From Torreya grandis (Eukaryota; Streptophyta; Pinopsida; Cupressales; Taxaceae): a DNA stretch of 64,000 nucleotides. The notes below the pieces were generated by a model. The model searched no databases. It saw only the letters and a program-made list of their open reading frames with translations, and was not told the DNA's origin. The stretch spans positions 1,030,001 to 1,094,000 of the forward strand of contig JARHVA010002004.1 in the NCBI GenBank assembly GCA_037957365.1, given 5' to 3'. Both the position numbers and the translations under genes were made by a program. Within the stretch, counting starts at the first letter, position 1, and the number at the start of each line of letters is the position of its first letter. This document shows, in pieces, positions 46,931 to 60,639 of this stretch.

Positions 46931-49200
46931 AGGCATAAATTTTTTGATCCTCCATTTAGAAGACCCCATGCTTGGGAGAAATCCTATGCATCACTACTTT
47001 ACTATCCAACATTCTTCCTCATCTCTCGTCGTTACCATCTTCCCATCTAGTCCACTCAACATCCATATGAACCTGATAGTAATGGTGATTTTAAGATATT
47101 TGATTTGAAAATAAAGAGATATGAGTCTCAAGAAGGGTTAGATTAATGCTAAAAGTATAGAGGTGATAAATATTAAAGATAAATTTAGAACATATAATCG
47201 ATTTTGAAAACCATATTTCCTTCTGACATCCAAATCTTAAAAAAATCAATTCTTCTAGATGGCTCTTCTCCCTATCATCCTTAATGGCACCAAATTTTAC
47301 TTATCTATTTTCATTACCCTAAGCATATACCTTCCAAGACCCATTAAATCCATTATTAAAGAAGGATTGTTTCTTATTCCTCCTATAAGATGTATAACTC
47401 ATTTTATAAAAAATGTACATAGAATCCTAAGTTGTTATCTAGTTCCTGGGATTATAATCATATCTGGTTTGATCCTATCTTAATTGTTGCTAGATTATTG
47501 TTCCCTATTATCATTGGTAAATATTCCAGGATACTTTGTAAATTATACATTTTGGCCTAACACCCTCTTATCCATGTAATGCATAGTCTTGTCTATATTT
47601 GTTTAACCAAGTTCCTTGAACATATTGTTATCATTTTTCTTGTAAATACATTTTAATCCATTTGGCACTTTTATACATAGTAGTTAAATATTAATTAGGT
47701 CATAGGTCCATTTTAATTTGGTTAACTTTGTAAATACATTATACATCCTTTTAAGTTATGCTTTTTAGAATTTTTTATTACATCATATTTTTAGTATATA
47801 AATTTAATCTATTGTCCATATGTACATATTTTTTTTATCGTAATTAAGTTATTTTATTAATATTTATGTTGTGAAAATACTTATTTTAATCTTTTATCTT
47901 GTTTTAATTGTTTGTAATCAGTTTGTATCTAAATGTTTGAATTATATTTTTTATATGTATTGTATTTTGTGAATATTTAGTTTTGGTCTGGGAATGAGGA
48001 TGTCCCCAACTGACTATCCATTACGAAATTGGGAATGTCATTAAGGAAGTTCCCTCTTAAACTCCCCATGTAATATAAGTCAACGTGACCTTGACTATCC
48101 AAATTTCATAGGTATATTCTTAACTAAGTGCAATAGTAAAACTAGATTTTCAACATTTCAAGTGGATTCGAGACACCCCACAACCTATATTACCTAATCA
48201 TTAAACTATCCCATTTGACCACCTTAAACTACTAACTAATCCATCCACCTCCTTGTTGCAGGAGGTTTACCCATTATCAATTTATGAGACATATCGTTAT
48301 CTCACTAAAGGACCACATACCTAAATATTAACACATGTCACAAGTTATAACACATTGTATTTCATTATAATCTCATGTTATATCATTTAAGATGTTTAAT
48401 ACAACATATCAATTAAAACCTAACATTACATCATCTATCTAAAAACCTTGTCATCTACATCATCATATACATGAAATTAAAATACATCCAGATCATCATA
48501 TACATTAAATTAAAAAACACGCATAAAATACATAGTCATACATAATTTATATACATGTAAATAAATCATAACATCTACATCACATACAAACATAATCATC
48601 TCCTACTTATAATCAATCAAATCCAATATCTAATCTAATAAATGCATAACAATCCCATATGAGAAATATACATAAACATGCCATATACCATAATAAATCT
48701 CATCATAATCACATAAATGCATGTCCAAAATAAAAAAAATGTCACCTCAGACCTAGATCACAATTGTCCTGGTGGTCTCCTAGCTGATTGATGTACAAAA
48801 TGAGTAGTTTTGGCCGTATAAGATGGAGCTCACTGTTCTACTAACACCACACCCTTGTAAAAACCCATATAGTATTGGGCCTCTCTAGTCAAACTTGGTA
48901 TTTGAACTATCACATCTCCTAATCCATGTCTCTTTTATAGTGTGTCCCACTCATCCTAGGTCTCCTCAACTACTTGTAACTCTACCTCTCATTAGCTAAA
49001 TCGAGTCTGAATCTAACCTATCTGACCTTGTGGGGATGTTATATTTACAATTATAGCCTAAATATAACCTATCTAACCCTGTAGAGTTTTTATCTATGTA
49101 TCTTTATCCTTAATTTGACCTGTGTGACCCTATAGAGCTACTATCTATGCATTTATGGTTCTAATCTATCCCAACTATGTGTTCAGGTGAGATAATATTA
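46931..49200. repeat. Conserved spacer of element A, copy 3
   Basis: Homologous to 251-2,560. The empty insertion site of element D lies at about 48,415 (CCTAACATTACATC). No gene seen; a 74-codon frame at 47,259 is broken in the other copies. Confidence 0.65.
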
Positions 49201-50800
49201 GGCCCATCTACATATCCTATTACACTATTTATCATTATACATATAATAACTCTATGAAATATTTTTCTCTCCTAACACTGATCCTGGCCACTTTAGCCAC
49301 CCTTGTCCTCACCTCATAATGAAGACTACAAATATGTTCCTAGTTTTCCAAACTAATAGGTGGATTAGAAGGCCCCACAACATCATTTCCTTTCCCCATC
49401 ACCTCATGATCCCCCCCAGCCATAGCTTAATGACCCTTAACTACAACCTAATCACCCCCATCAATAACCATCAAATATTTATCAATCCTATCATGACCGT
49501 TATCCCCACCATATCTCTTAGCCTATAACTATAGCCTCTATGCCCATCATCTCCTCAAACATTCCTATTCCTATAAGAGCCTTCATACTACCCCTCTCCT
49601 CTTATGAACCTATGCTGGTATCAATAATATTTGTGTACACCTATATTTCCACCATCTTATATAATCTATAGTAATTCCAAGATCTTTTATAGCTATCTAA
49701 TAATCATATACTACAAGAACTATGTTATCATCATATACCTATGTCAATGCCTTCTTAATTGTATTCCCCTACTTAGGCCTATCTCTATCAATCTTGTAAA
49801 AGAAATCCTCCTCTTCTACGAGATCCTACTAATGCAAAAACTGACTTTGCACTCTATTAGAATGATATCTCTTTATGTTTTAATCTTGATGCCTTATCAA
49901 ATAATACTTTGTTACCATATAGGTATATTTTTTATTCACTTCCCATCCCCACTATACCATCATGTATGACATCCAAATAATCTAGTCCTAAATCAAAATA
50001 TATTAATCCTTATTATAAAATCTTGTATCGCATACATGAGCTCTCTTCACTCCCAAAATGATGTACAATCTAAACACTAGTAAATGATAAAAATTATTAA
50101 TTTTTCATGTTCAAGTTGATATCTTGATTTCCACATGATCCTAAAAATATATTTTTATGAAGGTTAGAAACTCACCACTCTTTTATATACCCCCATATGA
50201 AGCTTCATATACAATTGGCCTAGCACAATAGGTCCCAATGTAAAAAATTGAAAATCATGCACCATGTCTACGATTACATCCCATAAACCTAAATGAATCC
50301 ATTGACCACTCTTATTTTTTAATAATATGATTGTTATAAGAAACATGAATAATAGGGTAAACCTATCAATATTACCATCTATGAAGGCCCTATCAATGCC
50401 AATGCATGAATCATGAAATCTAACCTATAGATATCCACATAGCCATTGCACAGTCATGCTCCATTCCCATGACCTCCAAAGGATCATATATCCTCTCATA
50501 GGTAACCATAAAATGTGTCACACATCCTCTAAAGTCACTGTCATCTCTTCTATGATGAAGTGATAATTGCTTACAATGTGATCTCTCCACCAACACAGTG
50601 ATGAGATCATGCTAATATAATATAGGCTAGTCATCTCTATTACTCCAATATCAACTAGCCTTAGTTAATGCACCTTATCTAATACTAGTGGTCATAATAG
50701 TCTAGACGATAACACGCCTAAATCTTCCTAAACCAACAAACCTGTTAGTCCTTAATCACTACAAATTGACACCCTAACCTAAATTTTTCATATCCCATCC
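49200..50800 (-). pseudogene. PMD protein relic, antisense in A3
   Basis: On minus, 50,164-50,346 reads SGQWIHLGLWDVIVDMV and FFTLGPIVLGQLYMKLHMG, the central PMD block. The earlier DSDFRGCVTHFMVTYERI-type stretch (another frame of MTVTLEDV.H..WLPMRGY) is at 50,470-50,560, and the Gly/Asp-rich tail is at 49,330-49,600. Same layout as copy 1, with different lesions. Confidence 0.72.
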
Positions 50801-53246
50801 CTACCCTACCTATCCCTACTTATTCTACCTATCCATCTACCTATTACCATCTTATCCCCTTACCCAACTAAGTCTTAAAAATAACCTTCTGTAAAACCAC
50901 TTTTCACTCTTAACCCTAACTTACAATTTTGGGAAAATTGCTCTTCTCTTCTTTTCATTTTGAAAGATTACTACTCACCACCTAATGCCTTAAGAAACTG
51001 TAAGTCACCCTATGTGGTTTTCTAAAACTATATTTCACATGTCATGGTCTTATAAAACCATAACTTACTACAAGTGATTTTTCAAAACCATGGGTAACAA
51101 GTGCATTACTCCAAATTACATGCATAAAACTATAACTAGGGGCAATAACCACAGTTTTAATTTTGTGTTATTCAAATTTACCCATCTTTAATACCTTCAT
51201 AAATATAATTAATGTAAAAAATGACAAACTAAGATGGGGTACCTACTACTTTTCCTACCTCAACTAGTGATTAGAACTCACAAACTCTTTATCTTTGGTG
51301 GGAAGCATGTGGGAATGTAATCCATTATTGATACCTCTAGAGTAAAATATTACAAAATCCAAGATTCAAAATTTCTTCTTTTACCCCAAAAATTTCTATT
51401 TAACCAACCATAAACCTATTCTTTTCACCTTTTACCCTAGTTTAGTCCATGTCAACCCTACCCATTTATCCAAAAAACTCATTCTGATTCACATGTCCAT
51501 TTATTCATCATTTAATGAGATTTCCAATAAACATTCTCCATCCCACAAGACATTGTAATCATTTTTAGGGGTATAGTCTTATATTTATCCATTCCTTGTT
51601 TAACATCTTGAGTCAAAACTACATCATCATGAGGTATCTTTAGACTATGTGGGTAGCACATAGCCACTTTTTAGTGACCAAATATAGCTTAGACACTAGT
51701 TCCCATCCCATCCTCCCATGGTCACTCCAATATATTAAATCATGTTGAGATATTATCTTCATATAAAATATATCTATCATCATAAACCACTTAACCTTTA
51801 ACCTTTTGTTAGCCTATATCTCTCCCTTGCATGGGAATTTACAACAGCTTGTTGACTTATTTATCTATCCATTTCTTGAACATATGTCTTTGTCTCAATA
51901 TTATTCATCTTATACAATGAATATACTTGCCTCTGTCCTCAACATTGGTCTTTTCTTAGGATTCATCTTATAAGGTTAATCATCATTTCTAAGGTGTTTT
52001 CATCCTTAAGAATAGTCTTACACCTGCAACCTCTTTCCCTCAGATTTATCCTTGGGGAATCATATGATTATTATCTCAAATAACATCTAGATCATTCCAT
52101 CCTCTCATCATCTTGATCCTCACCCCATGATGTCTTTTTGAGTGGCCATTTTGTTCATTCCTATCTTCATAACCCATCGAGGGGGTAATGGTTTTTATTT
52201 GAAAGACCATTACTCCCCACTTGTTTATTCATAATGCCCTTTCAAAGAGGGTTAAATGTATAAATCTAAATTTTATCACCCTGACCATTTCACTACATAT
52301 ACCACTTATTAAAATTAATCATGTAACAATAGTCCTAATTAAATAATTAAATTGCATTCCCCATTTAATATTTCCTACATCATCTAGACCTTCCTAAACT
52401 CCCATGCTATATCAATCCCTTGATTATCCTAATAACATCCCATTAAGTCACTTATCCCACCCCATTAATTAACCACTTACCAATATAAAATTCAATATAT
52501 TATACCTACCCTTGGTCCCCCACCTCATTGGCCAAACCAACATATCCATATCTTATCCTACATGCCTACATCCTTAAACCTCCCTACAACCCCTAAATTA
52601 ATCCCTATTAATAGCTAATCAAATTTAGAAGCTTCTAAAATTTAGATCCTTCTCTAACTTTATATAGTTCTCTAAAACTAGAGAATTCTTATGAATTTAT
52701 ATATAATATATCATAGCCTTCATACCCTCATTTCATCCTGACTATCCTTGCATCCAAGAATCCATTAATGTTTTCATGATTAGTTCACATTTTGAAGCCA
52801 CCATTATCAAGTAATCCACTAAGCATGTCAATAATCTTGTAGAATTCATTTAAAGATCTTGGAGGGAAGGTAAGAGAAGAAAGATGATAGTAAGAATCTT
52901 CTTATAATTTCTAATTGCTTCCATATTATCTTCATTTAATGTTTCTTGCAAATTTTGGGTTAAGTTACTATATATAGTATATTGAATCCATAGCTAAAAA
53001 TTTAAAAGCATATACCATATATTAAAAAGTTAACCTTAAGTGGTTAGTAATTTTTGTAAACCAAAATCACTCATCCTGAATGACTCACACATGAACAACA
53101 CCAAATTATAATAAATTCAATAACATTGAAGAAATCATAGAATGATTCACATATTGACATTTTTTTAAACAAACAATCAAATCCCAAATAATTATATAGA
53201 ACCTAGAATACTAAAAAAAACTTCCTTTCTTAAAAAAAAGTCACAT
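50801..53246. repeat. LTR-like 3' region of element A, copy 3
   Basis: Homologous to 4,151-6,491. It has a TATATATA-like spot near 52,698 ahead of a CTTCATACCCTCATTTCATCC block. From 51,961 the sequence is repeated at 58,468. No gene seen. Confidence 0.5.
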
Positions 53247-53251
53247 GTAAG

Positions 53252-53731
53252 TGTTAGGATTATAGAATGCATAGAAATTTTTAATAAAATAAATACAAAA
53301 ATAAAATTCATAAAGTACAACACAATAAAAATATATATTTAACTTAGTTCAACCAAAATGTGCTACATTCACATAGAAATAGTCAATTCTTCTCTTATTC
53401 AAGCCAATAAATGAATGGATAAACTTGTAATACATCCACTAAAATTTTTTATTTACTCACACTCAGCATGCCTCCATGTTTACAATGACCTAATATAAAA
53501 GGAGGGTTAAATATTAAATTAAAAAATGCACAAACATCATTTATACCATTAGTTCTATGATTTAATAGTCAATGATCTAAATTTACTATGAAATTACAAT
53601 ATTTTACAATGCAATTTTCACCCCCTTGGACCCCCATGGTGAGCTTAGTTGGGGGGGGAGTTATCCCCTTCCACATATCCCCCCTTTTGTGAGTTGTGCA
53701 TTTTCATAAGATAAGGGTCCAACATCCAACA
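53252..53731 (-). repeat. 3' LTR of copia B3
   Basis: Starts TGTTAGGAT, ends ATCCAACA. ATCTCCCACATAC follows, the complement of the PPT. Confidence 0.88.
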
Positions 53732-54049
53732 ATCTCCCACATACATAGCAATTGTTGTAACTCGACCACTACAACACTTTCTTGGACTTTTATTTGAAAT
53801 TTAACCCTGACATGTTTCTCATCTTCCTTTTTATGTGTAAAGACCTATTGAAGTTGAAAAAAAATTCTAACTTATAGTTTATGACTACCTTTATTAGTAT
53901 ATCTATAGGATTCTTTCTTATATGGATCTTTTTGAACCTTAGTTTACCATCCTCCAAAACTACATGAATGAAGTGATGGCTGAGTTGTATATGTTTGGTT
54001 CTTTAATAGAATGCTTAGCTCTTTGCTAAATTAATCACACTCTAGACAC

Positions 54050-55560
54050 CACTATACAATCTACAATATTTCCTATTTTACCTCAACTCTTCCATGAATT
54101 GTTGCATCCATATCATCTCCTTCATTATTTCTATAGATGTAATATTTTATGCTTTATAGTTGACAAATAAACCACTTATATATTTTTGAAATCTAACAAA
54201 TTTTTATGTCACCAATAGTTAATACATAAATTGTGGTGCTCTTCCTGCAATCTAAATATCCAACCATGGCTACATCAACATGTCCTTCCAGGTTAACATC
54301 TTATCCTTTATAGCATAGTTTTATATCAATGGTCCCTCTCAAGTACCTGAGAATCCACTTGAATGCATGGTAATTATCCTTTATTTTATTATTCATAAAC
54401 CTACTAACAACTCCCACTACATGCACATTGTCTTGTCTTGGGCACACCATAACATACATTAAAATTCAAACTACTGAATCATAGGGCACTTTGGACATCT
54501 AATTTATTTCTTTCTACATTTTAGAAATCTATTCTTTGTTTAATTTGATGTGCCCCCCAAATGTGTACTCACTAGTTTTACATTTTGCATATTGAACCTT
54601 AATAACACCTTCTTTATTTATTTTTATTGTGACAATGTTAATTTTTTATTTTTCCTATCTCTTGTTATTCTCATAGCAAGGATTTGTTTTATAGCACACA
54701 AATCATTTATAGCAAATAAATTTGATATTTTTCCTTTGAGATTTTTTATATCATAAATGTTAGACCCTACAACAAGAATGTCATCTACACACAATAACAA
54801 AATAATATATATGTCATTATCTAATCTCTTAAAATAGACACAGTGGTAAAAAAACATGTAATTTAACCTTGTTGTATCATAAACATGTCAAATTTCAAAT
54901 ACCATTACCTTGGATCTTGCTTTAGGCCATAAAAGATCTTCTTCAACCTGCACACCATTTTGTCATTACCTTTGACTTGTTATCACTATCATTTCTCCAT
55001 ATATATTTCCTCCTCCATGTCATTGTGAATGAAAATAGTCTTCACATCGAACTATTCAATGTGAAAATATTCTATTGATACCAAACATAAAATAATTATT
55101 ATAGAAGTCATTTTAACAACTAGAGAAAATATTTCATCAAAATCTATACCTTTTTTCTTGTGAAAACCCCTTTAAAACAAGCATGGATTTGTACCTCTTT
55201 TTGCCTCAATCTTCTTCCTTCAACCTATAAACCCATTTATTTTATAATGCTCTTTTACCTATAGGAAACTGAACCAAATTCCATGTTTAGTTATGTACCA
55301 AAGAGTCCATCTCATTTTCCATGCCTTTCTCTCCTTTGTTTTTAGTTTCTATATGCATTGCTTGTTCATAGGTTTTTAGCTCACCATAATCAATCAATAA
55401 AAAATAATAAAGTGAAGGAGAGTATCATTAAGGGTGTCTAGTTACTCTGGTAGATCTTCTAACTACACTTTCATTATTCTAAGGTACTTTTTATTATTTT
55501 AGTTATTTCACGTATAATATTATATCACTTTTTGATTTTATTTTTAGTGATTTCATCAAG
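54050..55560 (-). pseudogene. Copia B3 reverse transcriptase and RNase H relic
   Basis: 54,624-54,857 reads IILLLCVDDILVVGSN (YVDD changed to CVDD), then KQILAMRITRDRKNKKLTLSQ, the reverse transcriptase palm and following block. RNase H remnants lie at 54,080-54,350, as in 60,653-60,871. The upstream reverse transcriptase fingers (55,000-55,300) are frameshifted. Confidence 0.8.
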
Positions 55561-56930
55561 TACAACATATTCTATATTTGGATTTTCTTATTTCTTTAAC
55601 TGCAACTGATCTCTATACATATCCTTCTCATTAAGCATCACATCTCTACTCCTAATGATTTTATTATTTTTAAAATCCCATAAAAAATAACAAAAATATT
55701 TAAATCCATGTTTAATAAAAGTAAATTTATATGATTTTTCTTCAAGCTTGGTTCTATTTTATTTATCAATATCGACAAATGCTTCACAACAGAGAGTCTT
55801 TAAAAATTAATAGTCTACCTTCATACCTATCTATGCTTCCTATAAAATGCCCCCATCCGAAAGAATTAAAAGCCTTCTGTTATTAAGTAAATAATAGTAT
55901 CAATAACATCTATCCAAATTTATAATGGTAACCTTGCATGTAGTGTCATGTTCCTTGCACACTCTATGATTGTCCTATCCATCCTTTCTAACAAATCATT
56001 TTGTTTTGGTGTTCTTGAAACCATCTTCTATCTATGAGTCTAATGGGAAGACCCCTAATTATCAAATTCCTTGTTGTAATATTCACCTCCATTGTCTAAT
56101 CTCACACACTTTAAATTATTTCTTGTCTCATTCTCAACCAAAGCTTTCCATTTCCTAAAAGTATTAAAAGCATTATCTTTTTCTCATATTCAGTAAACCC
56201 AAATTTTTATAGTTCATCATCAATAAAACTAACATAATAGGAACAACCACAAATAGATGATGCCTAAGCTAGTACCCATACATATGTGTGAAAAAGATAT
56301 AACTTTTCATCCTTCTTTGTCTTCCCAAATCTAAAAAATATGACTCTCTTCTATTGTCCATACATAGAGTACTAAAAGAAATCCAAATCCACCTTCTTTA
56401 AATCTAGCAATAAATTATTTGACTAGAAAAATTGCATTCCCTTCTCTCTCATGTGACCATGTGTGTGGTGCCATAATTTTATATCCTCTTTTGTAGAAGA
56501 TATAGTAATGAAATATTAAAAATTACCTATATAAAAATTTAATGTGCCTCCTTTTAATACATTTGATATTACCAATGATCCTTTCGTGCCCTTCCATGAA
56601 TTTTCTACAAATGTAACTATGCAACTTCCACTTCAAAACTACCCTCCTAAAATTACATTTCTTTGCAATTCAAGAACATGGCTCACATTATTTAGAAACC
56701 ATTTATTTCTATTATATAATTTTATCTGTATCTTACCCTTTCGAATAATTTTACAAGGTTCACCATCACCGAAATAAACTTGTCCAAAATCAAATTGAAT
56801 TTGTCCTGAAATGTTTCCTATGGGGTGTTACATTAAATGAAGCCCCTGAATCCAACACCAAGGAATCATTAATATTATCTAATGAAAGGATTAAAATATA
56901 TTTCAACACATCACCTTTTACATTTACTTC
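55561..56930 (-). pseudogene. Copia B3 integrase and protease relic
   Basis: Aligns to 62,222-63,500 of B4. It contains the integrase C-terminal block (KVDY.FLKTFSCE-like) at 55,760-55,850, the core and GAG-pre-integrase parts to about 56,480, and the protease region at about 56,760-56,900. The part 55,240-56,125 is what B1 has lost. Confidence 0.72.
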
Positions 56931-57770
56931 TTGATATTTATCTTGTTGTCCTTCTCCTTTTTTTCCTCTTCAAAACCAACAATCTTTCTTCATGTGTCCT
57001 TGTTTCCCACACATCTATCACACCAACATTACTCTAGATTTAGCTATGTCCTTTTTAGATTTCCCATGATTCCATGGGACATTTTCTCTATCATGTTTTC
57101 CTCTTCTATTCTCCATAGTCAAAACATTACCTGATGTCTCACCTATGCATTTTTATATAATTTTCTCATTAAGAATAACACCAATAACATCGTAAAACTT
57201 TAAAGTGTTTGAATCAGAGATAAAATTACTCACAACCATGACCAAGTCATTCCATCTTTCTAGCAATGAGCATAGAATGAAAAGAGCCTTAAAATCATCC
57301 TCAATGTTTACTCCTACAGAGCTTAAATGATTTTAGACCATGTTAAATTAATTTAAATGTTCAGCTACGTACCCACCTTTTGACATCTTCAAATTAAGTA
57401 AATTTTTTATAAGAAATACCTTTCTGTAGGTTGAAGTTTTTTCTTACAACCTATCAAATTACTTTATCACATCTACTATTGTCTTTTATTTTGAAATATT
57501 GAAGGCCATCTATGTTATCAAGCATAACCATATTGTTCCTAGTGCCCTTAATTCAAAAACCTCCCATTATTTATCCTTCATAGTTACTAACTTCTTTTCC
57601 ATTTTTCCTAATGATAGGAAAATATCCTTATGATATAGATAGTCCTCTATTTTCATCTTCCATAGTTGGTAGTTTTAGCCATTGAAATTATCAACCTTAA
57701 ACTTGCCTTCCTTCACCATTGCTCCCATTCAAACTGAGAACCCTCTTTTTTTAACATTTTATCTACTATA
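56931..57770 (-). pseudogene. Copia B3 gag relic
   Basis: Knuckle near 56,960-57,030 reads MCGKQGHMKKDCWF, with the first Cys of CCHC lost and the other Cys, the His and the last Cys kept. The UBN2 gag region follows at 57,150-57,480 and the start near 57,740. Confidence 0.75.
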
Positions 57771-57794
57771 TAAACCTTTGGCTATTATACTAAT

Positions 57795-58238
57795 TCTTAG
57801 GAAAATAGATCATAGATTAATATTAATAAAATAAATACAAAAAACACAATGTAAGAGAAAAACAAATTTAATGTGGTTCTCCTAAAATGATCTACTTCAA
57901 CACATAAATAGCTAGTTATTCTCTTATTTATTTTGAAAAATGAAGGAATCCTAAAATACATCTACTGTAATGTCCTTTTCACTCACACTCAGTGTGAAAC
58001 CATGATTATAATGTCAAAATATCAAAGGAAGGTTACATATTAGGGAAAAATGCACCAAAATAATTTCTATCATTAGATTTGTTACATAATAGTGAATGGT
58101 CGAAATTTACTATGAAATCACAATATTTTACAATGAATTTTTAACCCCTATTGTGACCTTAGTGGGGGCTATTCTCCCCCCACACCCCACATGTCAGGAA
58201 TTGGGCATTATAAGAAGATTAGACTCTACCATCCAATA
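57795..58238 (-). repeat. 5' LTR of copia B3
   Basis: Homologous to the 3' LTR. Ends have decayed to TTCTTAGG and ATCCAATA. The neighbouring internal sequence on the left matches the PBS region of B1 in decayed form. Confidence 0.85.
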
Positions 58239-58243
58239 GTAAG

Positions 58244-58467
58244 CAATGATGTCCAAATAAAATCTAAGGCATAATCATTTTGAAATAATAAACTAAAATA
58301 TTAAAAAAACAACATATTTCACCATTTACAAAAAAATTATAAGAGAAAGACATATATTACTGAAAAAACTAGTTAGGCTCATGATGAGTAGATGTAATCC
58401 CAATAACCATCAGAATAAATCATAGATGGATAAAAATATTTAGTTTTTCATATACATTTGAAACAGT
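58244..58467. repeat. Segment C, copy 3 (short)
   Basis: Homologous to 10,614-10,850 and 40,589-40,810. Truncated at an ATTCAT shared with element A (51,961-51,966), after which A4 begins. Confidence 0.75.
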
Positions 58468-59844
58468 ATTCATCTTGTAAGGCTAATCATCATTGCTAAG
58501 GTGTGTTCACCCTTAGGACTAGTCTTACACCTGGAACCTCTTTCTCTCACATTTATGCTTAGGGAATCTTATCATTATTATCTCAACTAGAATTTGGACC
58601 ATTCCATCCCCTCATCATCTTGATCCTTTCCCCATGATGTCTTTTCAAGTGGCCATTCGGTTAATTCCTATCCACACACCCCATCGAGGGGGTAATGGTT
58701 TTTATTTGAAGGACCATTACTCCCCACTTCTTTAGTCATAATGCCCTTTCAAATACGGTCAAATGTATACATATAAATCTTCTCACCCTAACCTTTCCAC
58801 TAATTATATCATTTATTAACATTAATTTTGTAATGATAGTCATAATTAAATAGTTTAATTCTATTCCTCATTTAATATTTCCTACATGATGTAGACCTTC
58901 CTACACCCCCATGCTATATTAATCACATGATTATCCCAATAACAACCCATTAAATAACTAATCTCACCTTGTCAATTAATCAATTACAAATTTATGATTC
59001 AAAATATTATTCCTACCCCCTAGTCCCCCACCTCCTTGCCCAAACTAACATATCCATAGCCTCTCCTACACATATACATCCTTAAAACCCCTAAAGCACT
59101 TAAATTAATCCATATTAATGCCTAATAAAATCTATAAGCTTCTAAAATTTACTCCTCCTCAAACATTATATAATTATTTAAAACTATAAAATTCTTATGA
59201 ATGTAAAATTCATTTTGATCCTCTCCCACCATCATATAATTAAATAAGCATAGAACTATGTGGAAATAACTTGAAAGCCTTGGAACTTTTAAATGTATAT
59301 ATAGGATCTCTTAGCCTTCATACTCTCATTTCATCCCCATTATCCTTGCAACCAAGAAGATAATAATCCTTTCATGCTTAGTTGAGAGATTGAAGCCAAC
59401 ATTACCAAGCAATCCAACAAGAAAGACAATAATCCTTGGAGAATCCATTTAAAAATATTTGAGGGAAGATAAGAGAAGAAAGATGATATCAATTATCTTC
59501 TTATAATTTTTTATTGATGCCATATTATCTCATTTTCATGTTTTTTATAACTTTTTGGTTAAGTTATTATATAAAAAATATTGAATCTATAGCTCAAAAT
59601 TTACAAGAATACACCATCTATTGAAAAATTAACCTTAGATGGTTGGTAATTTTTTGTAAGATAAAATCATTCATTTTTAATGACTCAAACATCAAAAACA
59701 ATAATTAAACTACATTCACTATAGTTAGATAAATCATAGAATGATTCACATATTGACATTTTTTAAAATAAACAATCAAATTTTGAATAATAAAATAAAA
59801 CCTATAATACTAAAAAAACATCCTTTCTTTAAAAAACCTCACTT
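58468..59844. repeat. Element A LTR-like region, copy 4 (partial)
   Basis: Homologous to 51,961-53,246 and 5,270-6,491. A TATATATAGGATCTC box lies near 59,294. No gene seen. Ends at GTAAG (59,845-59,849), the same copia insertion site. Confidence 0.75.
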
Positions 59845-59849
59845 GTAAG

Positions 59850-60324
59850 TGTTAGGAATATATAATGCATATAAATTTTTAATAAAATAAAGATAGAAAG
59901 CAAATGCATAAAATACAGCAGGAGAAATATAGATTTAATTTAGTTCACTTAAAATGTGATAAATTCACAAAGAAATAGTCAGTTCTTCTCTTATTTAGTC
60001 AAATAAATGAAGGGACAAACATGTAATATATCCAATGAAATTTTTTATTTGCTCACACTCAGTGTGTCATGGTGTTTACAATGCCCTCATATCAAAGTAG
60101 GTTTACATGTTAGGGGAAAAATGAACCAATATAATTTTAACCATTAGATCTATGACCTAATAGTCAACGTTCTAGATTTTATATGAAATTACAATATTTT
60201 ACAATGAATTTTTCACCCCCTTGGACCCCTAGGTGAGCTTAGTCAAGGGGAGTTATGTCCAAACAATCCTCCCTCCCTTTCAGGAGCTGGGCATTATAAT
60301 GAGTTTAGGCTCTACCATCAAATA
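59850..60324 (-). repeat. 3' LTR of copia B4
   Basis: About 475 bp, homologous to 53,252-53,731 and 6,497-6,973. Confidence 0.87.
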
Positions 60325-60639
60325 ATCTCCCACTTGGAGACCAATTGCTGTAACTCTACCACTACAACTCTTCCTTTGAATTTTATTTGAACTTTAACTG
60401 TGTCATATTTTTAATCTTCCTTGTTATTCCTAAAAACCTATGGAAGTTGGAAAACCTTCCAACTTCTCTTTTTTGACTACCTTTGTTAACATATCTATAG
60501 GATTATATCTTATATGGACATTTTATAACTTCAGGTGACCGTCCTCCAAAATTGAATGAATGAAGTGATACATGACTTATATATGTTTATTTATTTAATG
60601 GAATGCTTAATAATTTGCTAAATTAATAATAATATGGAT

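Larger units (their letters stand above)
53252..58238 (-). mobile_element. Ty1/copia element B3, full-length outline
   Basis: 4,987 bp, both LTRs (53,252-53,731 and 57,795-58,238), flanked by perfect GTAAG duplications (53,247-53,251 and 58,239-58,243). The order on minus is PBS, gag, CCHC, protease, integrase, reverse transcriptase, RNase H, PPT. It is the most complete copy in the window and serves as reference for the deletions in B1 and B2. All domains carry stops or frameshifts. Confidence 0.9.

Noticed and set aside
47259..47483. 74-codon hydrophobic frame in the A spacer
   Set aside because: The same frame in copies 1 (580) and 2 (24,138) is broken by stops at shared places and has no known domain.
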